A DNA stretch of 64,000 bases from assembly GCF_003958645.1 (NCBI RefSeq), contig NZ_RXLO01000013.1, positions 46,864-110,863 of the forward strand, given 5' to 3'. The stretch is from Chitinophaga rhizosphaerae (GTDB lineage Bacteria > Bacteroidota > Bacteroidia > Chitinophagales > Chitinophagaceae). The position numbers were made by a program, and so were the translations under genes. Each line of letters starts with the position of its first letter. Position 1 is the stretch's first letter. The notes beneath the pieces are model-generated. The model saw only the letters and a list, made by a program, of their open reading frames with translations, did not search any database and was not told the origin of the DNA. Of this stretch, positions 42,803 to 50,322 are shown piece after piece.

Positions 42803-44962
42803 ATGAAAATGAAAAGCACCTGGATGTTGGGAATGATGATGGCCGCCGTAACAGTGAACGCGCAGGTCCCCCGTTCCCAAAAGCCCGACTGGCTCGTTTC
42901 GCCCGTCGCGCAGAAAGCGAAAATCACGGAATCAGGAAAAGACATTGTGATCGGCAACGGCCTCGTGCAACGGAAATTCCGCACACAGCCCAACCTGGCC
43001 TGTTACGATTACCTCAACCTCGTTACCGGCCAGCAACTCCTCCGCGCCGTGAAACCTGAAGCCAGGGTCACCCTCAACGGGAGAACGCTGAACGTGGGCG
43101 GACTCCGCGGACAAAAAGAAAACGCCTATCTCCAGCCCGAATGGCTCGACGGATTTACGGCAGGTGAAAGCGATTTCCGCTACATCCGCCACACCGAATC
43201 CGCGCTGAAGCCCCGTGTTAACTGGAAAGGCGCTTATTGGGCCGCCAACCGCAACCAGCCCACCGGCCGGCAGATCGAGTTTTATTACGAAAGCACCGCG
43301 CCCGAAGCCAAAGGCGTTGCCGTGATCGTCAGCTACGCCATTTACGACGGGCTCCCGCTCATCGCCAAATGGGTGACGGTCCAAAACAAAAGCGGCGCCG
43401 ATGTAACCGTGAACGGCATCGTGCACGAGATTCTGGGCATGGTGGAAGAAGAAAGCGCCGTAGTAGGCACGCCCGAAAAATTGAAAAAGCCCCAGGGCAT
43501 TTATTTCGAAACGAATTATGCGTTCAATAATGCGATGAATTATCCCGTGAGCGACCAAACCTCCCACTGGAAGCAGGATTCATCATACACTTCGCAGGTA
43601 AACTACGATTACGGCACGCCCTGCCTTTTCGAAGCGTACCCGGACAAGGTGACGGCCGTCAACCTGGGAAACGGCGAAAGCATGACCTCGCCCGCCACCT
43701 GGGAACTGCTCATGGATGGCGACGACCGGGAAAGACGCGGCCTCGCCGTTCGCAAAATGTACCGCACCATCGCGCCTTGGACCACCGGCAACCCCATCTT
43801 CATGCACCTGGTCAGCAAAAACGACCAGGAAGTGAAGACCGCCGTAGACCAATGCGCCGCCACCGGTTATGAAGCGCTCATCCTCAGTTTCGGCAGTCAT
43901 GTCAATATGGAAGACACTTCCGCCGCCAACATCGCAAGGTGGAAATCGTTGAGCGATTATGCGCATGCGAAAGGCATTCTCATCGGCGGATATTCCCTGT
44001 TCAGCTCCCGCCGTATCAGCGATAAGGATGATGTGATCAACCCCGCCACCGGCAAGCCCGGCGGCGCTTTCTTCGGCAACGCGCCCTGCTTCGGCAGTGA
44101 ATGGGGGCTGGCGTACCGCGACAAGATCAAGTATTTCATTAAACAAACCGGTTTCGATATCTGGGAGAACGACGGGCCGTATCCCGGCGACGTATGCGCT
44201 TCCACAACGCACCCCGGGCACAGGGATCTGCACGATTCACAATGGCGCCAGATGGAAATCCAGAAAGAATTGTACCGTTCCCTCAACGAACAGGGCGTAT
44301 ACGTGAACGCGCCCGACTGGTACTTCCTCGACGGCACCAACAAAATTGCATTGGGGTACCGCGAAGTGAATTTCTCCCTTTCCCGCGACCAGCAAAAAAT
44401 CCTTAACCGTCAGAATATTTACGACGGCACCTGGGCGAAAACGCCTTCCATGGGCTGGGGCTTCGTACCGCTCACCAGGTACCAGGGCGGTGGCCCGGAA
44501 GCGGTGCTGGAGCCGCTGAACGAGCATCTGGACGATTATAAACAACTGATGTTCCAGTATTACGGCTCCGGGGTGCAGGCTTGCTACCGCGGCCCCCGGC
44601 TGTACGATACCGACGCCACGAAGGCTGTCGTGAAAGACATGGTGACCTGGTACAAAAAATACCGCAACATCCTCAATGCGGACGTCATCCACCTGCGCCG
44701 CGCCGATGCCCGCGATTGGGACGGCATCCTGCATGCCGATCCGCAAGGGAAGGAGAAAGGGTTCCTTATCCTCTATAATCCCCTCAAAACCGCCATCACC
44801 CGCACCATCCGCGTTCCGCTCTATTATACCGGACTAACGGCGACGGCTAAAGTATCCGCCAACGGCACTACGCCGAAAAACTACACCCTCAACCGCGATT
44901 ATACGATCGACATGACGGTGACGCTGGCGCCGGAGAGCTACAACTGGTGGGTGATCCAGTAA
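42803..44962 (+). CDS. Secreted glycoside hydrolase, clan GH-D-like (alpha-galactosidase superfamily)
   Basis: The 719-residue product has a signal peptide (MKMKSTWMLGMMMAAVTVNAQ, about 21 residues). An N-terminal beta-sandwich region (about 35-300) carries aromatic-rich strands. It is followed by a TIM-barrel-like part (about 330-600) with YEALILSFGSHVNMED, GILIGGYSLFSSRR and FDIWENDGPYPGD near residue 450. The last resembles the strand carrying the nucleophile Asp in alpha-galactosidase-type retaining enzymes. The final 80 residues look like a C-terminal beta domain. I can place it in the superfamily by pattern only; a specific GH family and substrate are not assignable. It is monocistronic, between a divergent exporter and a strong terminator. 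Confidence 0.65.
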   Translation: MKMKSTWMLGMMMAAVTVNAQVPRSQKPDWLVSPVAQKAKITESGKDIVIGNGLVQRKFRTQPNLACYDYLNLVTGQQLLRAVKPEARVTLNGRTLNVGGLRGQKENAYLQPEWLDGFTAGESDFRYIRHTESALKPRVNWKGAYWAANRNQPTGRQIEFYYESTAPEAKGVAVIVSYAIYDGLPLIAKWVTVQNKSGADVTVNGIVHEILGMVEEESAVVGTPEKLKKPQGIYFETNYAFNNAMNYPVSDQTSHWKQDSSYTSQVNYDYGTPCLFEAYPDKVTAVNLGNGESMTSPATWELLMDGDDRERRGLAVRKMYRTIAPWTTGNPIFMHLVSKNDQEVKTAVDQCAATGYEALILSFGSHVNMEDTSAANIARWKSLSDYAHAKGILIGGYSLFSSRRISDKDDVINPATGKPGGAFFGNAPCFGSEWGLAYRDKIKYFIKQTGFDIWENDGPYPGDVCASTTHPGHRDLHDSQWRQMEIQKELYRSLNEQGVYVNAPDWYFLDGTNKIALGYREVNFSLSRDQQKILNRQNIYDGTWAKTPSMGWGFVPLTRYQGGGPEAVLEPLNEHLDDYKQLMFQYYGSGVQACYRGPRLYDTDATKAVVKDMVTWYKKYRNILNADVIHLRRADARDWDGILHADPQGKEKGFLILYNPLKTAITRTIRVPLYYTGLTATAKVSANGTTPKNYTLNRDYTIDMTVTLAPESYNWWVIQ

Positions 44963-44975
44963 AATATCAAGCCAT

Positions 44976-45014
44976 AAAAAAAAGCGGTCCCGGCATAGTC
45001 GGGACCGCTTTTTT
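44976..45014. terminator. Bidirectional rho-independent terminator
   Basis: GCGGTCCCG (44984-44992) and CGGGACCGC (45000-45008) form a 9-bp perfect stem with eight A on the left and six T on the right, so it works for the glycoside hydrolase on the plus strand and the permease on the minus strand. Confidence 0.95.
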
Positions 45015-45029
45015 AATAGGAAGAACGCC

Positions 45030-46469
45030 TTACAGCGCTTCGCGTTTTTTGTTCTTGCCGGCCAGGATATAGAACACATACAACAGCACGAGCCATGCGG
45101 GGATCAGCAATACCGGGAGCGCCATGCCCGTGAGCAGCATCAGACCGAGGATGCCCGTCAAAAAGATGAGGCAAATGTAATTGGAGGCGGGGTACAGGAA
45201 AGACGGGAATTTGGTGATGGCCTGCCCGTTTTTGTACCGCTGCCGGAATTTGAGATGCACCACGCTGATCATCAGCCAGTTGATGATGAGGGCAGACACT
45301 ACCAATGTCATCAATGCTTGCAGGGCATTGCCGGGCATCATGTAATTGATAATGATGCAAACGGCCACGAACGCGGCAGATACTACCGTGGCGAGCACGG
45401 GCACATGGTTTTTGTTCAGTTTGGAAAGGAAGGAAGGCGCGTTGCCCTGTTCTGCCAGACCGTACAGCATGCGGGAATTACTATATACGCAGCTGTTATA
45501 GACCGACAGTGCCGCCGTGAGCACGATCAGGTTGAGCGCGTTGGCGATGAGGCTGGTGAAATAAATCGTTTTGCCGAACAGGTGGAACTCAAACCCTTTC
45601 AGGCTTTCGAACACCATCACGAACGGGCTGCTGGTGGTGGTGATATTGCGCCAGGGCGACAGCGAGAACAGGATCACGAGGGCGCCTACATAGAAAATGA
45701 GGATCCGGTAGATCACCTGGTTGGTGGCGCGGGGGATGGTTTTTTCCGGCTGATCGGCTTCCGCGGCGGTGATCCCGATCAGTTCGAGGCCGCCGAAGGA
45801 AAACATGATGATCGCCATGGCCGCCAGGAGCCCCTGGTAGCCGCCTTGTCCATCGGACTGAAGGAGCCCTTTTGGGAAAAAGCCGCCGTCGTTCCAGAGG
45901 TTCTGCACGCTGGCCTGCGGGCCGCCATTGCCGCTGAAGAGGAGGTAAACGCCGAACACGATCATGGCGATGATGGCCGCAACTTTTACGATGGAGAACC
46001 AGAACTCGGCTTCGCCGTATACTTTTACAGAACTGAGGTTCAGCGCGTTGATGGTCACGAAGAAAAACAGGCTCGATGCCCACAGTGGAATTTCGGGCCA
46101 CCAGAACTGCACGTAGTGGCCGATGGCCGTCAGTTCCGACATGCTCACCAGGATGTAAAGCACCCAATAGTTCCACCCGGAAGCGAACCCGGGGAAGTTG
46201 CCCCAATATTTATAGGCGAAGTGGCTGAAGCTCCCGGAAACAGGTTCTTCCACAACCATCTCCCCCAACTGGCGCATGATGAAGAATGCGATGACCCCTG
46301 CCAGCGCGTACCCCAGGATAACCGAAGGGCCCGCTGATACCGCGGCCGGGCCGATGCCCAGGAAAAGTCCCGTGCCGATGGCGCCCCCGAGCGCGATCAG
46401 CTGAATGTGGCGGTTTTGAAGCCCCCGCGCCAATTTGCGGTCGGAGGACTGTTCGTTGCTATGTTTCAA
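45030..46469 (-). CDS. Amino acid permease (APC superfamily, AAT family)
   Basis: The 479-residue protein has 12 membrane helices. LQNRHIQLIALGGAIGTGLFLGIG is the AAT-family helix 1 with its substrate-binding GGAIGTG loop. GYALAGVIAFFIMRQLGEM, PVSGSFSHFAYKYWG and FSFGGLELIGITAAEADQPEKTIPRA are further family hallmarks. It should be a proton-coupled importer of amino acids; closeness to AroP, ProY or CycA cannot be settled by eye. The C-terminus is short and charged. Monocistronic. Confidence 0.9.
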   Translation of the reverse strand: MKHSNEQSSDRKLARGLQNRHIQLIALGGAIGTGLFLGIGPAAVSAGPSVILGYALAGVIAFFIMRQLGEMVVEEPVSGSFSHFAYKYWGNFPGFASGWNYWVLYILVSMSELTAIGHYVQFWWPEIPLWASSLFFFVTINALNLSSVKVYGEAEFWFSIVKVAAIIAMIVFGVYLLFSGNGGPQASVQNLWNDGGFFPKGLLQSDGQGGYQGLLAAMAIIMFSFGGLELIGITAAEADQPEKTIPRATNQVIYRILIFYVGALVILFSLSPWRNITTTSSPFVMVFESLKGFEFHLFGKTIYFTSLIANALNLIVLTAALSVYNSCVYSNSRMLYGLAEQGNAPSFLSKLNKNHVPVLATVVSAAFVAVCIIINYMMPGNALQALMTLVVSALIINWLMISVVHLKFRQRYKNGQAITKFPSFLYPASNYICLIFLTGILGLMLLTGMALPVLLIPAWLVLLYVFYILAGKNKKREAL

Positions 46470-46542
46470 TGTCTAAAGGTGGATATGATTGTAATATGTG
46501 TTATTTTTTCGAAAATTATTCCCGTACCGCCATTTTTCTTGA

Positions 46543-46812
46543 CTGGTTACCGATCAATCGCCATTTTTAATCCCTTTTACAGTAAATAAACCTACGCAAC
46601 GACCGGAACACAAAATCGTTGGTGATACTTTTCCTTTTACCGCGGATGATTTCGATGGACGATTCCTCGTAAACGCCGCGCTGGAAGGCGGGCAGTTGTA
46701 CCCTTTTTACGCGGACGTTTTTCCTGCGCCGGAATCCCGGTTCGTGAAGGCAGGCAGGGATGCGATCGACGATTGCTCCTTTTTCATTCCCCCCCCCAAA
46801 AAAAATATGTAG
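46543..46812 (+). pseudogene. Possible decayed coding remnant in the permease/arsR gap
   Basis: This 388-bp gap (46470-46857) holds an open frame from a TGA at 46540 to a TAG at 46810. It has no usable start codon but reads like protein (GDTFPFTADDFDGRFLV, then LYPFYADVFPAPESRFVKAG). The LFP-x-SE-x-RF pattern recalls the C-terminal beta domain seen after Bacteroidota serine hydrolases (DUF3471-like), but this is from memory. It runs into a homopolymer C9-A8 at 46789-46805 and stops. It may be a leftover of a deleted gene. Confidence 0.3.
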
Positions 46813-46855
46813 GGATTTCCCTACGTATTCATATATTTGTAGGGAAATGCCTACA
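46809..46855 (+). promoter_or_regulatory. Two operators and -7 box for the arsR-type gene
   Basis: Operator 1 is GTAGGGA-TT-TCCCTAC (46809-46824, perfect). Operator 2 is TGTAGG-N6-CCTACA (46838-46855). Their centres are 30 bp apart, three helical turns, and the two share GTAGGGA-nn-T-n-CCTAC. A perfect -7 box TATATTTG (46832-46839) lies between and runs into operator 2, which ends three bases before the ATG. This layout fits autorepression. Confidence 0.75.
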
Positions 46856-46857
46856 TA

Positions 46858-47232
46858 ATGGAAAAGAGAAGGGACGTATTCCAGGCGATAGCCGACCCCA
46901 CGCGCCGGGGTATCATTGAGCTGCTGGCCAGCCAGCCGCTCACGATGAACGCCATCGCCGATTATTTCGACACCAGCCGGCCCACCGTTTCCGAACACGT
47001 GAAGCTGCTGGTAGAATGCGGGCTCGTAGTGATCCGCAAGGAGGGAAGGGAGCGCCATTGCGAAGCGCGCCTCGAAGCACTGTCGGAAGTGCAGGACTGG
47101 GTAGCGCAATACGCAAAAGCCTGGAGCAAAACCCTCGACTCCATGGAATCCTATTTGCTCACCATCGGACCAGAACTAAAAAAACCGAAAAATGCAAAGC
47201 ACATCCAACGCGGCAAGCCCCGCAACAAATGA
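46858..47232 (+). CDS. ArsR family (winged-helix) repressor
   Basis: The 124-residue protein shows the ArsR/SmtB winged helix: RRDVFQAIADPTRRGIIELLAS, then PLTMNAIADYFDTSRPTVSEHVKLLVECGLVVIRKEGRERHCEA with the recognition helix in SRPTVSEHVKLL. There is no ELCVCDL-type metal site, so it is of the non-metal group that is commonly paired with SRPBCC (AHSA1) genes. Its 3' end overlaps such a gene by 41 bases. Two palindromes in its promoter suggest it represses itself and its partner. Confidence 0.9.
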   Translation: MEKRRDVFQAIADPTRRGIIELLASQPLTMNAIADYFDTSRPTVSEHVKLLVECGLVVIRKEGRERHCEARLEALSEVQDWVAQYAKAWSKTLDSMESYLLTIGPELKKPKNAKHIQRGKPRNK

Positions 47233-47695
47233 CGTATTCATCTCGCGGACGGTCAACTTCCCGAGAGAACTGGTTTTCCGCATCTGGACAGACCCGGAAC
47301 ACCTTCCAAAATGGTTCGCGCCCAACGATTGCAGCATCCATTTCGAAAAACTCGACATCCGCCCCGGGGGCCATTTCCATTCCTGCATCCACACGCCGGA
47401 CGGAAAGGATTGCTGGTGCGTCGGCCAATACCTGGACATCGCCTCGCCGGAAAAGATCGTGTACAACATCGCCCTGGCAGATGAGCATGGCATCCGCCGC
47501 ACGGCCGTACAGGCCGGCATGGACCCCGAGTGGCCCGACGAAACACTGGTGACCGTATCCTTCCACGCGCTTGCCGCCGGTAAAACGGAGATCACCATCC
47601 ACCAGGCCGCCCCCGAAAACATCGCCCGCAGGACCGGCGCCTACCCCAGCTGGTTGCAAATGCTCGACCGCATGGAAGCCGCACTGGGCGCCTGA
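47192..47695 (+). CDS. SRPBCC (AHSA1-like) domain protein
   Basis: The 167-residue protein matches the START-like AHSA1 fold: FISRTVNFPRELVFRIWTDPEHLPKWFAPNDC, then DIRPGGHFHSCIHTPDG, and TLVTVSFHALAAGKTEITIHQ. This fold binds hydrophobic ligands in a cavity. Genes of this type are very often encoded directly behind ArsR-type repressors, as here, with a 41-base overlap, and a ligand-responsive role is suspected but not established. The C-terminal helix WLQMLDRMEAALG is typical. Cytoplasmic. Confidence 0.88.
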   Translation: MQSTSNAASPATNDVFISRTVNFPRELVFRIWTDPEHLPKWFAPNDCSIHFEKLDIRPGGHFHSCIHTPDGKDCWCVGQYLDIASPEKIVYNIALADEHGIRRTAVQAGMDPEWPDETLVTVSFHALAAGKTEITIHQAAPENIARRTGAYPSWLQMLDRMEAALGA

Positions 47696-47711
47696 TGCAA
47701 TAACCTTTTTT

Positions 47712-47723
47712 TACGAATTCGTA
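47712..47723. promoter_or_regulatory. 12-bp palindrome upstream of the alpha/beta hydrolase
   Basis: TACGAATTCGTA is a perfect palindrome 71 bp upstream of the hydrolase ATG, just after a run of seven T that follows the SRPBCC gene. A short palindrome of this size is only weak evidence for an operator. Confidence 0.25.
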
Positions 47724-47793
47724 CATGCGATAACGTAATGCTGCAACCGGACGGGTGTGGTAAACGGACATCTCATGCATAAAAACTACCATC

Positions 47794-48648
47794 ATGAAAT
47801 ACCTGTTTTATCTGACCATTTTGCTGAATATCCCATCCTTCGCGGCTGCTACAGATTCATCGGCCGTGAAAACCGGCTATGCCGACGTGAACGGGCTGCG
47901 CATGTATTATGAAATCCACGGGCCCGACAAAGGTGTGCCTGTATTATTGCTGCATGGCGGCGGTTCTACGATTGAGACCACTTTCGGCAGGGTATTGCCG
48001 GCGCTGTCGGCCGGCCGGCGTGTGATCGCGATCGAGCTGCAGGGTCACGGCCATACCGCCGACCGGAAAACACCATTCAGTTTCGAGCAGGACGCAGATG
48101 ATGCCGCGGCGTTGCTGAGCCAGCTGAACGTGCAACAGGCCGACGTCATGGGCTTCAGCAACGGCGGCAATTCCGCCATGATGCTGGCGATGCGCCATCC
48201 CGGGAAAGTGCGCAAACTGGTGGTGGCCTCCGTGTTTTACAGCAAGGAAGGCTGGGTGCCCGGGCTGGAAGCGATGTTCCGGAAAGCCGACGCCGCAGGC
48301 ATGCCGCCCGTGCTACGGAACGCCTATACAAGCACATCGCCGCAACCGGATCCCGATACCTTCGTAGCCAAACTGATGGGTCGGTTGCTGGCTTTCAGGG
48401 ACTGGCAGCCCGATATGCTGCGGGCTATCAAACAGCCGGTACTCGTGCTGGCAGGCAATCACGATGTGGCTACCATGGCGCATACCGTAGAAATGTACCA
48501 GTTGTTCCCCAATGGCCAGCTCGCCATTTTTCCCGGCGCGCACGGTACGTACCTGGGCGAAGCCGCCGCGCTGGACCCTTCCAGCAATGCACCTGCCCGT
48601 ACGGCCGACATGGTCATCGAGTTCCTCGATGCGGTAGCGGCGAAATGA
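47794..48648 (+). CDS. Exported alpha/beta hydrolase
   Basis: The 284-residue product has a signal peptide (MKYLFYLTILLNIPSFAAA). The alpha/beta hydrolase fold is clear: VPVLLLHGGGSTIETTF with the oxyanion hole, VMGFSNGGNSAMMLAMRHP with the nucleophile in GFSNGG (Ser of G-x-S-x-G), PVLVLAGNHDV with the acid region, and the catalytic His in IFPGAHGTYLG. Substrate unknown; esterase or lactonase activity is possible. It lies 98 bases past the SRPBCC gene and has its own upstream region. Confidence 0.87.
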   Translation: MKYLFYLTILLNIPSFAAATDSSAVKTGYADVNGLRMYYEIHGPDKGVPVLLLHGGGSTIETTFGRVLPALSAGRRVIAIELQGHGHTADRKTPFSFEQDADDAAALLSQLNVQQADVMGFSNGGNSAMMLAMRHPGKVRKLVVASVFYSKEGWVPGLEAMFRKADAAGMPPVLRNAYTSTSPQPDPDTFVAKLMGRLLAFRDWQPDMLRAIKQPVLVLAGNHDVATMAHTVEMYQLFPNGQLAIFPGAHGTYLGEAAALDPSSNAPARTADMVIEFLDAVAAK

Positions 48649-48685
48649 CGGAAGAATCCTTAAATTGCCGCTTCAGCACACCACT

Positions 48686-49483
48686 ATGCAATATTACAGG
48701 ATACCTCCGCCAGCAAAGCTTTCCGGGTTCGTAAAGTGTTTCTGGGCAGGAGAGATGGCGCCGGTCCCGGGAAAAGATTTACGCCATCTTTCCATTGCCA
48801 CCGGCGCCGCGCGGATCGTTTTTCATTATGAAGGGCGGTTTGGTTCGGAAACGGCAGGCGGTGGATGGGAACCCTCGTTCCTGGCGGGCTTCCAGGGGCA
48901 GTCGGCCGCACACCGGCAATTCGTGTCTGCGGAACGGTCGGGGATTTTTGGTGTGGAACTATTGCCTGGCGCGGTCCCGGCGCTTTTCGGAATGCCGGCC
49001 ACGGAACTGACCGGCGCCTTCGCCGATTTGGGGAGCGTATTGGGGAATGCCGGCGATCAATGGGAGCGGCGTATGCTGTCGGCGGGCGGAAATGCCGAAA
49101 GGGCCCGGCTGGCGGGGGATTTCCTGTCCGCACTGGTGCCCCGCAGGCATTCGGCGCTCATTGCAGCCGCTGCGCGGGAACTGGCTTTCGGGGGAATGGA
49201 AGAAGGGATCGATGCGCTGGCGCAACGTTTCAACACTTCGCGCAGGCAATTCGAGCGTATGTTCCGGGCCGGCACCGGCTTATCGCCCGGGATGTACGGC
49301 CGGATTCTCCGTTTCGAGCGGGCGGTGGGCAAAATTCCCGGGAACCGCCGGCTGACGGATGTAGCGCTCGACAGCGGCTATTACGACCAGGCCCATTTCA
49401 TCCGCGATTTCCGGGAACTGGCGGGCATGCCGCCGGGGCAATACCGCAAAGCGATCGCCGGGCTTCCTTTCCCGGAGGAATAA
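48686..49483 (+). CDS. AraC family transcriptional regulator
   Basis: The 265-residue protein has an N-terminal DUF6597-like domain (about 1-150), starting MQYYRIPPPAKLSGFVKCFWAGE and including RIVFHYEGRF and FGVELLPGAVPALFG. A C-terminal AraC HTH pair (about 165-260) contains IDALAQRFNTSRRQFERMFRAGTGLSPGMYGRILRFERAV and DVALDSGYYDQAHFIRDFREL. Such regulators are widespread in Bacteroidota and Actinobacteria with poorly known ligands. The start at 48686 is used because it opens the conserved YYRIPPPA sequence. It is 37 bases past the hydrolase, perhaps co-transcribed with it. Confidence 0.87.
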   Translation: MQYYRIPPPAKLSGFVKCFWAGEMAPVPGKDLRHLSIATGAARIVFHYEGRFGSETAGGGWEPSFLAGFQGQSAAHRQFVSAERSGIFGVELLPGAVPALFGMPATELTGAFADLGSVLGNAGDQWERRMLSAGGNAERARLAGDFLSALVPRRHSALIAAAARELAFGGMEEGIDALAQRFNTSRRQFERMFRAGTGLSPGMYGRILRFERAVGKIPGNRRLTDVALDSGYYDQAHFIRDFRELAGMPPGQYRKAIAGLPFPEE

Positions 49484-49546
49484 TGTCGCAACCGTACAAT
49501 TTCTTACGCGTCCGCCAGCGGAATTTTGCCAAAAATAATTGCGCAT

Positions 49547-50284
49547 ATGAACCGGACGATTCCCATCCTTCCCTGCAAAGACCTCGATACCCTGCTCGAT
49601 TTCTACCGCCAGATCGGGTTTGAGGTCACCTATCGCCAGAAGTCGCCCAATCCATACGCCATCGTGGAAAAAGAAGGGATACGGCTGGATTTCTATGCCG
49701 TGAGCCATCACGATCCCAAAACCTCCTATCACACCTGCTATGTATTGGCCGACGAAGCCGACAGGCTGTACGAACAGTTTACCGCCGGCCTCCGCAATAA
49801 GAAAGGAAAACTCCCCACCCGCGGCCTCCCGCGCATCAGCGAGATCCGTGATAAAGCGTATGGCGTGCGGGAATTCATGTTTTCCGACCCCGCGGGCAAT
49901 TGCATTCGCGTGGGCCGGAAGCTCGATGCGCCGGAGGGTTCCGCCATCTCCGCCGAAACCGCTGCGGCCGGCAAACGCCTCGCCCTCGTGCTGGATTACG
50001 CCTACCGGTTCGAAGACGACGAAGGCGAATTCGAAAAAGTTCCGGCGCTGCTGGACAAAGCCATCGAACGCGACCGCCATCTGCCCTGCGACAATCTTTT
50101 CAAAGCCATGTCGCTCCGCGCCGATTACGCCATCCAGCTTGGTGAACTGGACGTGGCGGAGCGGTTGCTGCAGGAAGTGAAAACACATCCCCTGACTGCC
50201 GGTCAATCCCGTTTTCACACGGTTTTGCAACGGGTGGCCGACCTGGAAGCCGCGTTAAACGAACGGAAAAATCAGGATAAATAG
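49547..50284 (+). CDS. VOC family protein with helical C-terminal extension
   Basis: The 245-residue protein starts MNRTIPILPCKDLDTLLDFYRQIGFEVTY, the N-terminal strand and helix of the vicinal oxygen chelate fold, and the first 120 residues complete one glyoxalase/bleomycin-resistance-like domain (VREFMFSDPAGNCIRVG). Metal ligands are unclear, so it may be a ligand-binding resistance-type member. Residues of about 135-245 form a helical extension with a TPR-like feel (LLDKAIERDRH, LGELDVAERLLQEVKTHP). The combined layout is unusual. ATG at 49547 is used; one at 49526 adds seven residues. Confidence 0.8.
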   Translation: MNRTIPILPCKDLDTLLDFYRQIGFEVTYRQKSPNPYAIVEKEGIRLDFYAVSHHDPKTSYHTCYVLADEADRLYEQFTAGLRNKKGKLPTRGLPRISEIRDKAYGVREFMFSDPAGNCIRVGRKLDAPEGSAISAETAAAGKRLALVLDYAYRFEDDEGEFEKVPALLDKAIERDRHLPCDNLFKAMSLRADYAIQLGELDVAERLLQEVKTHPLTAGQSRFHTVLQRVADLEAALNERKNQDK

Positions 50285-50322
50285 CCCATGTGTGCTGCCG
50301 GAAAATTTGTAAATTGTTGAAT

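Noticed and set aside
46567..47109. 180-codon open frame on the minus strand across the arsR start
   Set aside because: It covers the arsR operators and half of the ArsR gene in antisense and has no motif. The opposite frames are better coding candidates.
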